A DNA stretch of 64,000 nt from an uncultured Paracoccaceae bacterium (GCA_947494675.1 CANLVP010000003.1:777337-841336), one strand, 5' to 3'; positions 9,914 through 19,414 are shown, numbered from the stretch's first letter. Notes: generated from the sequence alone by a model not told the origin. Translations and numbers: made by a program.

Positions 9914-10518
9914 TGTCACGTCCCTTGATCGCCATTCTGCGCGGGGTCACCCCCGATGAAGCCGTCGATATCTGCGAGGCTTGCATCGATGCGGGCATCA
10001 CGCAGATTGAAGTGCCGCTCAATTCGCCCGACCCCTTTTCGAGCATCCAGCAGATGGCCAATGTCTTTGGCCACAAGGCGTTGATTGGGGCGGGCACGGT
10101 TTTGTCGACGGATGACGTGGGCCGCGTGGCGCAGGCAGGCGGCAAGCTGGTCGTTTCGCCCAATTGCGACCAACGGGTGATCGCCGCCACAAAGGCTGCA
10201 GGCATGCAAAGCTGGCCGGGTGTGATGACCCCAACCGAGTGCTTTGCGGCCCTCAAAGCAGGCGCTGACGGGCTGAAAATATTTCCGGCCAGCCTGATTG
10301 GCCCATCCGGCATCACCGCCATCCGCGCTGTCCTGCCCCCGGAAACGCAGGTCTTTGCCGTCGGGGGTGCCGGTGCAGATAATTTTGGCGAATGGATCGC
10401 CGCCGGGGCGGATGGTTTTGGCATTGGGTCGGCGCTGTATAAGCCCGGCCTGACAGCGGCGGAGGTCGGCACACACGCCGCCGCTTTGATCGCCGCATAC
10501 GACGCGGCAACATCATGA
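9913..10518 (+). CDS. dgoA: 2-dehydro-3-deoxy-6-phosphogalactonate aldolase
   Basis: Start at ATG 9913 within TGATG shared with the dgoK stop. The 201-residue class I aldolase belongs to the KDPG/KDPGal aldolase family and splits KDPGal into pyruvate and glyceraldehyde 3-phosphate. Visible motifs are PLIAILRGVTP, IEVPLNSPDP, GAGTVL, SPNCD and the Schiff-base lysine K122 in GLKIFPAS. The IEVPLNSPDP version is characteristic of DgoA rather than Eda. It might also take KDPG, which would matter because no separate KDPG aldolase is encoded in the uronate locus of this window. Confidence 0.92.
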   Translation: MSRPLIAILRGVTPDEAVDICEACIDAGITQIEVPLNSPDPFSSIQQMANVFGHKALIGAGTVLSTDDVGRVAQAGGKLVVSPNCDQRVIAATKAAGMQSWPGVMTPTECFAALKAGADGLKIFPASLIGPSGITAIRAVLPPETQVFAVGGAGADNFGEWIAAGADGFGIGSALYKPGLTAAEVGTHAAALIAAYDAATS

Positions 10519-11336
10519 TCTACGATGACACCAAATGTCAGCTGGGCGAAGGCCCTTTGTGGCACCCCATCCGGAAAGAGCTGTTTTGGTTCGACATTCT
10601 GGGCATGCAGCTGCGCACGCGGGATCAGCATTGGCAGTTTGACACCTATGTCTCTGCCGCGGGCTGGGTCGATGAAACGTCATTGCTTGTGGCTTCTGCC
10701 ACGGCGCTAAGCCGCTTTGATCTGACGACCGGCGAAAGCGAGGTTGTAACCCCGCTGGAGGCGGACAACCCTGTCACCCGTTCCAACGATGGCCGCGCGG
10801 ATCCGCAAGGCGGGTTCTGGATTGGCACGATGGGGATCAAGGCGGAACCCGGTGCCGGGTCGATCTGGCGCTACTACAAGGGCGAGCTGCGCCGCCTGTT
10901 TGCCGATATTACCGTGAGCAACGCAATTTGCTTTCACCCCGATGGTCATACCGCCTGTTTTGCAGATACCGACACTCATAAAATCATGCGCGTAGGTCTA
11001 GATGCAGACGGCTGGCCCAAAGGCGCGCCAGAAGTCTTTCTTGATCTAACGACAGAGGGCCTGCGCCCTGATGGCGCGGTCTTTGATGCGGCGGGCAACC
11101 TCTTTTCCGCGCAATGGGGGGCGTCACGGGTTGCGGTCTATGACCCTGAGGGCCGCTTCATCGAGAGCTTTCCGATCCCCGGCGCACAATCGTCGTGCCC
11201 GGCCTTTGGCGGCGATGATCTGACGACGCTATACTGCACAACGGCGGCGGTTGGTCTGGACGGGCCGCATGATGGCATGACCTATGCCCTGCCAACGCAA
11301 TACACCGGCCAGACCGAGCATCGCGTGATCCTTTAG
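10515..11336 (+). CDS. SMP-30/gluconolactonase-family lactonase (galactonolactonase inferred)
   Basis: A 273-residue beta-propeller lactonase of the SMP-30/Gluconolaconase/LRE family. It begins IYDDTKCQLGEGPLWHPIRKE, which carries the conserved metal-binding glutamate, and contains SNDGRADPQGGFWIGTMG and the SNAICFHPDG segment typical of the family. It would hydrolyse the sugar lactone produced by the sugar dehydrogenase to the aldonate. The start overlaps the dgoA stop (ATGA at 10515). It is cytoplasmic, with no signal peptide. Substrate assignment to galactono-lactone is by operon context. Confidence 0.88.
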   Translation: MIYDDTKCQLGEGPLWHPIRKELFWFDILGMQLRTRDQHWQFDTYVSAAGWVDETSLLVASATALSRFDLTTGESEVVTPLEADNPVTRSNDGRADPQGGFWIGTMGIKAEPGAGSIWRYYKGELRRLFADITVSNAICFHPDGHTACFADTDTHKIMRVGLDADGWPKGAPEVFLDLTTEGLRPDGAVFDAAGNLFSAQWGASRVAVYDPEGRFIESFPIPGAQSSCPAFGGDDLTTLYCTTAAVGLDGPHDGMTYALPTQYTGQTEHRVIL

Positions 11337-11378
11337 GGTCGCTTTTCTTGACCAACACCCGCGCATAAGGTCGACCAC

Positions 11379-13280
11379 ATGACACGCACACTTGGCGTTT
11401 GCTACTACCCCGAACATTGGCCCGAGGACCAATGGGCCGATGACGCTGCTCGCATGGCCGAAACCGGCCTGACCTGGGTGCGGATCGGCGAATTTGCCTG
11501 GTCCCGGATGGAGGCCGCGCCGGGCGTATTCACCTGGGATTGGCTCGACCGCGCGATTGAAACCTTGGGGAACGCAGGGCTGAAAGTCGTGCTTGGGACG
11601 CCCACGGCCACGCCACCGCGCTGGATGATCGACATGCTGCCTGACATGCTGCCCGTGGCCGAGGACGGTCATCTGCGCAAGTTCGGCTCGCGCAGGCATT
11701 ATGATTTCAGCCACCTTGGTTACCGAGCAGAAGCAGTGCGTATCGCCACGCTGATGGCGGAACGTTACGGCAAGAACCCGCATGTGGCCGCCTGGCAGAT
11801 AGACAATGAATACGATTGCCACGACACCACGTTGTCTTATTCAGAGGCCGCCAAGCTGGGTTTCCGCGATTGGCTGGCCCAGCGCTATCAATCCACCGAT
11901 GCGCTGAACCGAGCGTGGGGCAATGTGTTCTGGTCGATGGACTACGACAGCTTTGACCAGATCGAGCTACCCAACCAAACGGTGACCGAACCAAACCACC
12001 CGCATGTGCTGGCGTTCCGGCGCTATAGCTCTGATCAGGTGGTGGCGTTCAACCGCGCGCAGGCAGATGCCATCCGCAAACATTCAAGCGCGCCGCTGAT
12101 CCACAACTACATGGGCCGCACGCTGACGTTCGATCATTTCAAGGTTGGTGCGGACCTCGATATCGCGTCATGGGACAGCTATCCGATTGGCTTTCTGAGC
12201 GACCGGATCGAAGGGACGCCGGAGGAAAAGCAGTTCTATCTGCGCCAGGGGCACCCCGATAATCAGGCCTTTCACCACGATCTTTATCGCGCTGTTGGCC
12301 GGGGCCGTTGGTGGGTGATGGAACAACAGCCGGGGCCCGTGAACTGGGCCCCCTACAACCCTGCGCCCCTGCCCGGCATGGCGCGCCTTTGGGCGTGGGA
12401 GGCATTTGCCCACGGGGCCGAAGCGGTCTGCTATTTCCGTTGGCGGCAAGCGCCCTTTGCGCAAGAACAGATGCACGCGGGCCTGCTGCGCCCCGATTCC
12501 GAACCCGCGCCTGCGCTGGCTGAGGCGGCACAGGTGGCGCAGGAAATTGCGGCGATGCCGGACATTGATCTGGGCCGTGCGCCCGTCGCCTTAGTCTTTG
12601 ACTACGAAAGTGCATGGGGCTGGGACGCACAGCCGCAGGGTGCAGATTTTGATATGTTCCGGCTGGCCTTTTCCGCCTATCGCGCCCTGCGTCGTGCGGG
12701 GCTTTCGGTCGATATCTTGCCGCCCGACACTGCGGACCTGTCAGACTACAAGATGGTTCTGGCACCCGGTCTGATGTGCCTGTCTAATCCGCTTCGGGCG
12801 GCTTTGGCGGCGTTCAAAGGCATTGCTTTGATCGGTCCCCGAACAGACACCAAGACGGACGAACTTTCGATCCCGACCCCGCTTGGCCCTGACTTACCGG
12901 GCACCGACGTGAGCATCGTGATGAGCGAGAGCATCCCACCAACGGATGCGATCACGCTTGAGGGTGGCGGGCAATTTTTGCATTGGTTTGAACATCTTGA
13001 GGGCACAGCTCCGGTGCATCAGGCCACCACAACAGGACAGCCTGCGATCATGGGCGGCGACCATCTGCGCTATCTCGCGGGTTGGCCGGATGATGCCACA
13101 TGGGACAGCATCATCGGTGGTTTGTGTGGTGAAAGCGGTCTGCCCACCGTCGCGCTACCCAAAGGGCTCCGCATTCGGGACACGGCCAGCCATCGGTTCG
13201 TCTTTAACTACGCGCCCCATGCGCAGGACTGGAACGGCACAGAAATCCCCGCCGCTGGCGTGCATTGGGAATCACGATGA
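11379..13280 (+). CDS. beta-galactosidase, glycoside hydrolase family 42
   Basis: A 633-residue GH42 enzyme that removes terminal beta-galactose. The N-terminal barrel starts LGVCYYPEHWPEDQW and contains the acid/base glutamate E144 in QIDNEY and the nucleophile E315 in VMEQQPG. The family's trimerisation domain and short C-terminal beta domain follow. No signal peptide is present, so it acts on imported sugars. A 42-base gap separates it from the lactonase gene. Its stop overlaps the epimerase start. Together with the GH36 gene it allows use of both anomers of galactosides. Confidence 0.93.
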   Translation: MTRTLGVCYYPEHWPEDQWADDAARMAETGLTWVRIGEFAWSRMEAAPGVFTWDWLDRAIETLGNAGLKVVLGTPTATPPRWMIDMLPDMLPVAEDGHLRKFGSRRHYDFSHLGYRAEAVRIATLMAERYGKNPHVAAWQIDNEYDCHDTTLSYSEAAKLGFRDWLAQRYQSTDALNRAWGNVFWSMDYDSFDQIELPNQTVTEPNHPHVLAFRRYSSDQVVAFNRAQADAIRKHSSAPLIHNYMGRTLTFDHFKVGADLDIASWDSYPIGFLSDRIEGTPEEKQFYLRQGHPDNQAFHHDLYRAVGRGRWWVMEQQPGPVNWAPYNPAPLPGMARLWAWEAFAHGAEAVCYFRWRQAPFAQEQMHAGLLRPDSEPAPALAEAAQVAQEIAAMPDIDLGRAPVALVFDYESAWGWDAQPQGADFDMFRLAFSAYRALRRAGLSVDILPPDTADLSDYKMVLAPGLMCLSNPLRAALAAFKGIALIGPRTDTKTDELSIPTPLGPDLPGTDVSIVMSESIPPTDAITLEGGGQFLHWFEHLEGTAPVHQATTTGQPAIMGGDHLRYLAGWPDDATWDSIIGGLCGESGLPTVALPKGLRIRDTASHRFVFNYAPHAQDWNGTEIPAAGVHWESR

Positions 13281-14248
13281 AGCACTTTGGCACCGCCAGC
13301 ACAGGTGAAGACGTTCAGGCCACTACGCTCAGCGATGGCGCGTTGACCGTGACGCTGCTGACATGGGGTGCCATCGTGCAAGACGTGCGGCTTGCGGGTG
13401 TCGACCGTTCGCTGACGCTGGGATCGGACAATATCGCCGATTATGAAGGCGACATGCGCCACCACGGTAGCTTGATCGGCCCAATCGTGAACCGGATCAG
13501 CACCGCGCGGGTGCGGATTGACGGCATGATGTATGAGCTTGAGCGCAATCAGGACGGCCGCGTCCATCTGCATTCGGGCGCGCAGGCCACCCATCGCCGT
13601 CTGTGGCAGGTGGCAGAACACAGCAACAGCCACGCGGTGCTGACCTGCACCTTGATGGATGGCGAGGCAGGTCTGCCGGGCCACCGCGAGGTGACCGCCA
13701 CTTTTCGCGTGGCGGATCAGACGCTGCACCTTGGGATCACGGCAACCAGCGATGCGCTGACGCTGATGAACTTTGCCAATCATTCCTATTGGAATTTCGA
13801 TGGCACACCGCAATGGGACGGTCATCGCCTGCAGGTGCATGCAGATCGCTACCTGCCCGGCAATGATGACCTGTGTCCAACGGGTGATATTGCGGAGGTG
13901 ACGAGCACCCATATGGATTTCCGCACGCCGCGCGCCATTGCCCCCAATGCCCCATGGCTCGACAACAATTTCTGCCTGTCCGATGCCCGCGCGCCACTGC
14001 GCGAGGTCCTGACCCTCACCGGTGCCTCTGGTGTCGGGATGACGGTTGCCACCGATCAACCGGGCATTCAGGTCTATGACGGACGCGAGGCGATCCGCCC
14101 CAGCAAGACCAGCCATGAGGGCCTTGCGATTGAGGCGCAAGGCTGGCCCGATGCGCCGACCCATCGCGGATTTCCATCCATCGCTGTGACGCCTGAAGTC
14201 CCCTATACGCAGACAACAACATACCGTTTTTTCACGCCAAATCCCTAA
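13277..14248 (+). CDS. galM: aldose 1-epimerase (mutarotase)
   Basis: Start at ATG 13277, overlapping the GH42 stop by four bases; an in-frame ATG at 13265 lies inside that gene. The 323-residue protein interconverts alpha and beta anomers of free galactose. It carries the GalM hallmarks NRISTARVRIDG near residue 70, NFANHSYWNFDG with the catalytic histidine, and a distal QVYDG segment with the region of the catalytic glutamate following. As the last gene of the galactoside operon it would supply the anomer needed by the sugar dehydrogenase. Confidence 0.9.
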   Translation: MKHFGTASTGEDVQATTLSDGALTVTLLTWGAIVQDVRLAGVDRSLTLGSDNIADYEGDMRHHGSLIGPIVNRISTARVRIDGMMYELERNQDGRVHLHSGAQATHRRLWQVAEHSNSHAVLTCTLMDGEAGLPGHREVTATFRVADQTLHLGITATSDALTLMNFANHSYWNFDGTPQWDGHRLQVHADRYLPGNDDLCPTGDIAEVTSTHMDFRTPRAIAPNAPWLDNNFCLSDARAPLREVLTLTGASGVGMTVATDQPGIQVYDGREAIRPSKTSHEGLAIEAQGWPDAPTHRGFPSIAVTPEVPYTQTTTYRFFTPNP

Positions 14249-14299
14249 ATTCACCACATTCGCGATGCAGTTGGACCCAAGGCAAAAAAGGTTCCAGTC

Positions 14300-14815
14300 A
14301 TGACATTTCGCAGCGTCTTGCAGTTCATCTATATTGCTTTGCTGCGCCTCATCGGCGTGGCCATTTTTGGGTTTGCCCTATTGTTTGTCATCAACCTCGG
14401 CGCGCCAAATCATCCGGGGATGCAGCATTGGTTGCCGATTACTGCGACCATCCTGACCTTTATCGCTGCCGTGTGCTACACGATCCCTCGGCTGTCCCCG
14501 CGCTGGCTGACCCATCCGGCGGGTTTCTTGCCCGGACTTGGCGTGGCCGGTCTTCATGCGGTCGCGCCACTGGTCTTCATGATCCCCATCATGGGCGGGA
14601 TCATCGCAACCGGTGTAGAAGAGCCGCTGTCACGACACGTTTCGGTCGGTGCGACGCTGATCATTTGGCTGATGTCTGGTGCCGCGTGGTGGCTTGGCGT
14701 GATCCTGTCGATCTGGCGCAAGCACCCGCCTGCCGTCGTGCCGACCTATACCCCTCCGCCCTTGCCGCGCGAAAAGGTTGATGTGCGAGCTTTGCGGAAA
14801 GCGCGGACCGCCTAA
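14300..14815 (+). CDS. hypothetical membrane protein (171 aa)
   Basis: A 171-residue protein with four hydrophobic spans (about residues 10-33, 44-62, 80-105 and 115-138) and a basic, proline-rich cytoplasmic tail ending ALRKARTA. It starts 51 bases after galM on the same strand and converges with the hydroxyisourate hydrolase gene, overlapping its end by four bases. I do not recognise the family. The position after galM does not by itself tie it to sugar metabolism. Confidence 0.65.
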   Translation: MTFRSVLQFIYIALLRLIGVAIFGFALLFVINLGAPNHPGMQHWLPITATILTFIAAVCYTIPRLSPRWLTHPAGFLPGLGVAGLHAVAPLVFMIPIMGGIIATGVEEPLSRHVSVGATLIIWLMSGAAWWLGVILSIWRKHPPAVVPTYTPPPLPREKVDVRALRKARTA

Positions 14816-15171
14816 CTTCCGCGATAGGTCGAAAAGCTGAAAGGCGAGACCAAAAGCGGCACGTGATAATGCGACGTCGGATCGTTGATCCCAAACCGGA
14901 TCGGGATGATGTCCAGAAAGCGTGGGGTCGCGTCGGTCAGATTATTGGCGTCGAGATAGTCGCCCGCGTGAAACTCAAGCTCATATGTTCCGATAGCAAA
15001 GGCGTCAGCTGGCAAGATCGGTCCGTCCGTGCGCCCGTCATCATTTGTGGTTTTCCGCGCTATTTCTGTCCGTGTGGTGCCATCAAGACGGTAAAGCACG
15101 ATCACCATGCCCGCTGCGGGCAATCCACGTGCGGTATCAAGCACATGGGTCGTCAAAAAACCTTCGGACAT
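14812..15171 (-). CDS. uraH: 5-hydroxyisourate hydrolase (transthyretin-like)
   Basis: A 119-residue transthyretin-fold enzyme that hydrolyses 5-hydroxyisourate to OHCU in urate breakdown. Family signatures are the N-terminal LTTHVLDTARGLPA, the central arginine-containing segment with DDGRTDGP, and the diagnostic C-terminal YRGS. The catalytic histidines in THVLD and SHYHVPLL are present. The divergent neighbour is an NCS2 purine permease, consistent with urate or xanthine uptake and degradation. OHCU decarboxylase and uricase genes are not in this window. Confidence 0.93.
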   Translation of the reverse strand: MSEGFLTTHVLDTARGLPAAGMVIVLYRLDGTTRTEIARKTTNDDGRTDGPILPADAFAIGTYELEFHAGDYLDANNLTDATPRFLDIIPIRFGINDPTSHYHVPLLVSPFSFSTYRGS

Positions 15172-15232
15172 CGCCTATTTCCTTCTCAAAGCGCTCGCCA
15201 AAGAAGCGCCGATGCGACACTGCAAGTCAAGT

Positions 15233-15250
15233 CTTGCAAGCGTTTGCAAA
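15233..15250. promoter_or_regulatory. two tandem 8-bp palindromes in the uraH/permease divergent region
   Basis: CTTGCAAG (15233-15240) and TTTGCAAA (15243-15250) are each perfectly palindromic and lie ten bases apart centre to centre, about one helical turn. They sit in the 162-base gap between uraH and the purine permease gene. A shared regulator of both genes is a reasonable inference; no regulator gene is adjacent. Confidence 0.35.
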
Positions 15251-15333
15251 AATGTCTTTGTCTTAACCTCGGTTAATGCTTCACTCCTGCCCGGGTCACC
15301 AGAAGATGTGGCCAAGGGAACAGGGGACACAAG

Positions 15334-16659
15334 ATGGACACCACTCACGCGGCGGGATCGGCCTATTCAGATCCAAATACAACGCCCCCCATGGGGCAGG
15401 CAGTGCCATTGGGACTGCAACATGTTTTGGCGATGTTTGCGTCAAACGTCACACCGTCAATTATCGTCGCGGGGGCCGCTGGTCTGGCCTTTGGCGGGGC
15501 AGAGCAGATCTACCTGATCCAAATGGCGATGCTGTTTGCCGGGATCGCGACGCTGTTTCAGACTGTGGGCATCGGCCCAATTGGCGCACGCCTGCCCATC
15601 ATGCAGGGCACGTCGTTTGCCTTTGTCGGCGTGCTTGCTGGCATTGCCGCGACCCAAGGGCTGGGTGTCGCGCTGACCGCCTGTATCATCGGCGGTCTGG
15701 TGCACTTTGCTTTGGGTACCGTGATCGGCTCGCTGCGTTGGCTTTTCCCACCGCTTGTCACCGGCCTCGTGATCCTCGCCATTGGTCTTTATCTGATCCC
15801 CGTGGCGATCAAATATGCTGCAGGTGGTGCCGCTGATTTCCAGATGGCCGCCGAAAGCTTTGGCTCGCTCAAGCATTGGTCGGTCGCACTGACCGTGGTT
15901 ATCGTGGCGCTGGTGGTGAAGTTCTTCACCAAGGGCACGCTGTCAAACGCGGCGATCCTTGTGGGTCTGCTGGTGGGCTATGCACTGGCCTTTGTGCTTG
16001 GCATGGTCAACTTTGGCCCCGTCGCAGGCGCAAGCTGGATCACAGCGATCCAACCGCTGCCTTACGGTTTTGAATTCAGCCTTGGCGCGGTGATCGCGGT
16101 CATTCTGGTCAGTATCGTGTCGGCCATTGAAACCGTGGGTGATGCCAATGGCACCACCAAGGCAGGTGCAGGTCGCGAAGCCACAAGCGAAGAAATCGCA
16201 GGGGCCACCTATGCGGACGGTCTTGGCACAGCAGTGGCGGGCGTCTTTGGCGGTCTGCCTAACACCTCGTTCAGCCAGAACGTCGGCATCGTCGGCATGA
16301 CCGGCGTGATGAGCCGCCACGTGGTGACCATCGCGGGCCTGATCATGATCGTCTGCGGCCTTGTGCCAAAGGTCGGCGCTGTGATCGCTTCCATGCCTTT
16401 GCCCGTGCTGGGCGGCGGCGTGATCGTGATGTTCGGCATGGTGGCTGCGGCTGGCATGAACATGCTGACCGAAGTTACGATGAACCGCCGCAACATGGTG
16501 ATCATTGCGGTGTCATTGGCGGTCGGTCTGGGCCTGAACCTTGTGCCATCTGCAGTGCAATACCTGCCCGGCGTGGTCAAAACACTTGCCACCTCTGCGG
16601 TCGCACCAACGGCAATTCTGGCAATCGGTCTGAACCTGATCTTGCCTGACGAAGTCTAA
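15334..16659 (+). CDS. NCS2-family purine/xanthine permease (urate or xanthine)
   Basis: A 441-residue transporter with the family's 14-span architecture. It begins with the typical substrate-binding start PLGLQHVLAMFASNVTPSIIV and contains the NCS2 signature region QNVGIVGMTGVMSR preceded by GGLPNTSFS. An ETVGDANGT segment occurs before it. These match nucleobase:cation symporters that take up xanthine or urate. It is divergent from uraH, which supports urate/xanthine as substrate. The ORF is followed by a good hairpin terminator. Confidence 0.9.
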   Translation: MDTTHAAGSAYSDPNTTPPMGQAVPLGLQHVLAMFASNVTPSIIVAGAAGLAFGGAEQIYLIQMAMLFAGIATLFQTVGIGPIGARLPIMQGTSFAFVGVLAGIAATQGLGVALTACIIGGLVHFALGTVIGSLRWLFPPLVTGLVILAIGLYLIPVAIKYAAGGAADFQMAAESFGSLKHWSVALTVVIVALVVKFFTKGTLSNAAILVGLLVGYALAFVLGMVNFGPVAGASWITAIQPLPYGFEFSLGAVIAVILVSIVSAIETVGDANGTTKAGAGREATSEEIAGATYADGLGTAVAGVFGGLPNTSFSQNVGIVGMTGVMSRHVVTIAGLIMIVCGLVPKVGAVIASMPLPVLGGGVIVMFGMVAAAGMNMLTEVTMNRRNMVIIAVSLAVGLGLNLVPSAVQYLPGVVKTLATSAVAPTAILAIGLNLILPDEV

Positions 16660-16679
16660 AGAAAAACAAGACAATTTGA

Positions 16680-16711
16680 ACGGCCCGCGATGCAAGTCGT
16701 GGGCCGTTTTT
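16680..16711 (+). terminator. rho-independent terminator after the purine permease
   Basis: ACGGCCC paired with GGGCCGT forms a strong stem, extended inward by GCGA opposite TCGT with one G-T pair, and is followed by TTTTT. It lies 20 bases beyond the permease stop and separates it from cydA. Confidence 0.75.
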
Positions 16712-16815
16712 GGTTTCTCAAGACAGATCGCGCTATGCTGTCGCACCCATCTATCAATCGGCTAGAATCGATCTAAATCAGGGTCAACGCAGGTCGAAAG
16801 ACAGAGGACGACGCC

Positions 16816-18222
16816 ATGATGGAAACACTGCTTTTATCCCGCATTCAGTTCGCGGCGAATATCTCGTTTCACATCCTGTTCCCGACGATCACGATCGCCT
16901 TGGGCTGGGTGCTGCTGTATTTCCGCCTCCGCTATAACCGCAGCGGTGAGGCCCGCTGGATGGAAGCCTATAGCTTTTGGGTCAAGGTCTTTGCCTTGTC
17001 CTTTGCGATGGGCGTTGTGTCGGGCATCACCATGTCGTTCCAATTCGGCACCAACTGGCCCGGATTTATGGAAATCGTCGGCAATATCGCAGGGCCTTTG
17101 CTGGCCTATGAGGTGATGACTGCCTTCTTCCTTGAGGCTGTGTTCCTTGGCATCATGCTTTTCGGTTTCAGCCGCGTGCCGCGCTGGTTGCACACCACGG
17201 CCACCGCATTGGTCGCCTTTGGCACGACAATGTCCACGTTCTGGATTATCGTGCTGAATTCCTGGATGCACACGCCGCAAGGCTTTGAAATGATTGATGG
17301 CGTGGCCCATGCAACCGATTGGTGGGCGATCATCTTTAACCCATCGATGCCCTACCGGTTCTTCCATATGATGCTGGCCAGTTTCCTGACTGTCAGCTTC
17401 CTGATTGCCGGTGTCTCGGCCTTCCGCTGGTTGATCGGTGGACGCACGCAGGGCGTGCGGGCGGCACTGACCACGGCGATCTGGGCCGCGGCCTTGCTGA
17501 TCCCGGTGCAGATTTTCGTGGGCGACATGCACGGGTTGAACACGAAGGAATATCAACCGGCGAAAGTAGCTGCGATGGAAGGCGTGTGGGAAACTGAGCG
17601 GGGCGCGCCACTGCTGCTCTTTGCGTTGCCAGACGATGCGGCGCGCGAGAACCATTATGAACTGGGAATCCCCGGATTGGCGTCCTTTATCCTGACCCAC
17701 GAATGGGACGGCGAGATCAAGGGCCTGAACGAATTCATGGCCGAGGATGGCACGCCGCTGCACCCCCGCGTGGCCCCTGTTTTCTGGTCGTTCCGGGTGA
17801 TGGTTGGCACCGGCGTGCTGATGCTGCTGATATCTTGGGCCTCTGTTGCGATGATGTTGCGCAAGCGGCGCGATGGGGAAGGCCGCCGTGGCGTTGAGGG
17901 CCTGCCGAAGATATGGCTGATTGGCCTTGTGGGCATGACGTTCTCGGGCTGGCTCGCGACGCTTGCCGGGTGGTACACGACCGAGATTGGCCGCCAGCCG
18001 TGGCTTGTGCAGGGTGTCATGACCACCAAAGAGGCGGTGGCAGATGTCCCCGCACCAATGGTCCTGTCGACGCTCATCGCCTATCTGGTCGTCTACGCAA
18101 TCCTCTTGGGCGCCTACATCACGGTGATCTTCTACCTCGCCCGCAAGGCGTCGCGTGGTGAGCCCCTTCCCAATCCACGCCGCGCCGGTGAAGCGACGGC
18201 GCAAACAGTCCCGGCGGAGTAA
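16816..18222 (+). CDS. cydA: cytochrome bd (CIO-type) quinol oxidase subunit I
   Basis: A 468-residue subunit I of bd-type quinol oxidase, which oxidises quinol and reduces oxygen to water in the inner membrane. The heme ligand H19 sits in the N-terminal SFHILFPT motif, and further hydrophobic spans and a GLNEF quinol-loop motif follow. The quinol loop is short, as in the cyanide-insensitive CIO branch. Start ATGATG 16816 follows AGAGGA. It is coupled to cydB through TAATG. No cydX-like or cydDC gene is seen next to it. Confidence 0.93.
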   Translation: MMETLLLSRIQFAANISFHILFPTITIALGWVLLYFRLRYNRSGEARWMEAYSFWVKVFALSFAMGVVSGITMSFQFGTNWPGFMEIVGNIAGPLLAYEVMTAFFLEAVFLGIMLFGFSRVPRWLHTTATALVAFGTTMSTFWIIVLNSWMHTPQGFEMIDGVAHATDWWAIIFNPSMPYRFFHMMLASFLTVSFLIAGVSAFRWLIGGRTQGVRAALTTAIWAAALLIPVQIFVGDMHGLNTKEYQPAKVAAMEGVWETERGAPLLLFALPDDAARENHYELGIPGLASFILTHEWDGEIKGLNEFMAEDGTPLHPRVAPVFWSFRVMVGTGVLMLLISWASVAMMLRKRRDGEGRRGVEGLPKIWLIGLVGMTFSGWLATLAGWYTTEIGRQPWLVQGVMTTKEAVADVPAPMVLSTLIAYLVVYAILLGAYITVIFYLARKASRGEPLPNPRRAGEATAQTVPAE

Positions 18223-19238
18223 TGACCATGGACCTCTTTGGCGATCCGGCCCAATGGCTGCCCTTTACCTTTGCCGGGCTTATGGGCCTTTCGATCCTGA
18301 TCTACGTGATCCTGGACGGGTATGATCTGGGCGTTGGGGTGCTGTTTCCCTTTGCCGATGACGCGGAAAAGGACCGCATGATCGCCTCTATCGGGCCGTT
18401 TTGGGACGCCAATGAGACATGGCTCGTCTTGGCTGTCGGGCTGCTCTTGGTGGCGTTCCCAACGGCCCACGGTGAGATCCTCACCGCGCTTTATCTGCCC
18501 GTGGCCATCATGCTGATCGGGCTGATTATGCGTGGTGTAGCCTTTGAATTCCGCGCCAAGGCCCCTGCGCCTTACAAGCCGCTGTGGAACAACGTGTTCT
18601 TCACCGGCTCGCTCATGACGTCGCTCGCGCAGGGTTTCATGCTCGGCATGTATGTCATGGGGCTGGATTACACCTGGGGCCATTTTGCCTTTGCGCTTTT
18701 GACGGCTGTGTTCCTGACCGTCGGCTACAGCTTTATCGGGGCCACATGGGTGATCTACAAAACCGATGAGCATTTGCAGCGCAAAGCTATCAGCTGGGCG
18801 AAGGGCGGCATCTGGGGGCTGGTCCTGGGCATCTCTGCGATCTCAATCGCGACGCCGTTTGTATCGCCGCGTATCTTCGATAAGTGGTTCGACTTCCCAC
18901 AAATCCTGTGGCTGGCCCCCTTGCCGATCGTGTCAGGCATCCTCGTCCTGTCCCTGTGGTCCATGCTGCGCCGCATGCCGTTCACCAATGACCGCATGTC
19001 ATGGCTGCCGTTTGCCACCGCCTCCGCACTTTGGACACTGGCCTATGGCGGCATGGCCTACAGCTTTTACCCCTATGTGGTGCCGGACAAACTGACGATC
19101 TACGAAAGCGCCAGCGCGCCCGAAAGTCTTTGGATCATCCTGTTGGGGACCTGCATCGTGCTGCCGACAATCGCGGCCTATACGTTCCTAGCCTACTACA
19201 TTTTCCGCGGCAAAGCGACAGAGTTGCGCTACGACTAA
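18222..19238 (+). CDS. cydB: cytochrome bd quinol oxidase subunit II
   Basis: A 338-residue subunit II with about eight spans. The diagnostic N-terminal stretch reads YVILDGYDLGVG, followed by GPFWDANETWLV, which carries residues that bind the proton/ubiquinol path in the family. The first ATG shares a base with the cydA stop (TAATG, with a second ATG at 18228 as an alternative). It forms the heterodimer with CydA. The tRNA gene lies about 50 bases downstream. Confidence 0.93.
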   Translation: MTMDLFGDPAQWLPFTFAGLMGLSILIYVILDGYDLGVGVLFPFADDAEKDRMIASIGPFWDANETWLVLAVGLLLVAFPTAHGEILTALYLPVAIMLIGLIMRGVAFEFRAKAPAPYKPLWNNVFFTGSLMTSLAQGFMLGMYVMGLDYTWGHFAFALLTAVFLTVGYSFIGATWVIYKTDEHLQRKAISWAKGGIWGLVLGISAISIATPFVSPRIFDKWFDFPQILWLAPLPIVSGILVLSLWSMLRRMPFTNDRMSWLPFATASALWTLAYGGMAYSFYPYVVPDKLTIYESASAPESLWIILLGTCIVLPTIAAYTFLAYYIFRGKATELRYD

Positions 19239-19289
19239 GAATCGGTTTGACACCTTCGGCAGAGGGCCTTAATCCCCCGCTAGTGGAAC

Positions 19290-19366
<77 letters not shown>

Positions 19367-19414
19367 CCACCCAATCCCAAACGCATCAATGGACGCGCAA
19401 CCGGTTTCGGTGGA

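Noticed and set aside
16834..18204. 456-codon open frame antisense to cydA
   Set aside because: CydA is unmistakable on the plus strand; the antisense product is histidine/arginine-rich and featureless.
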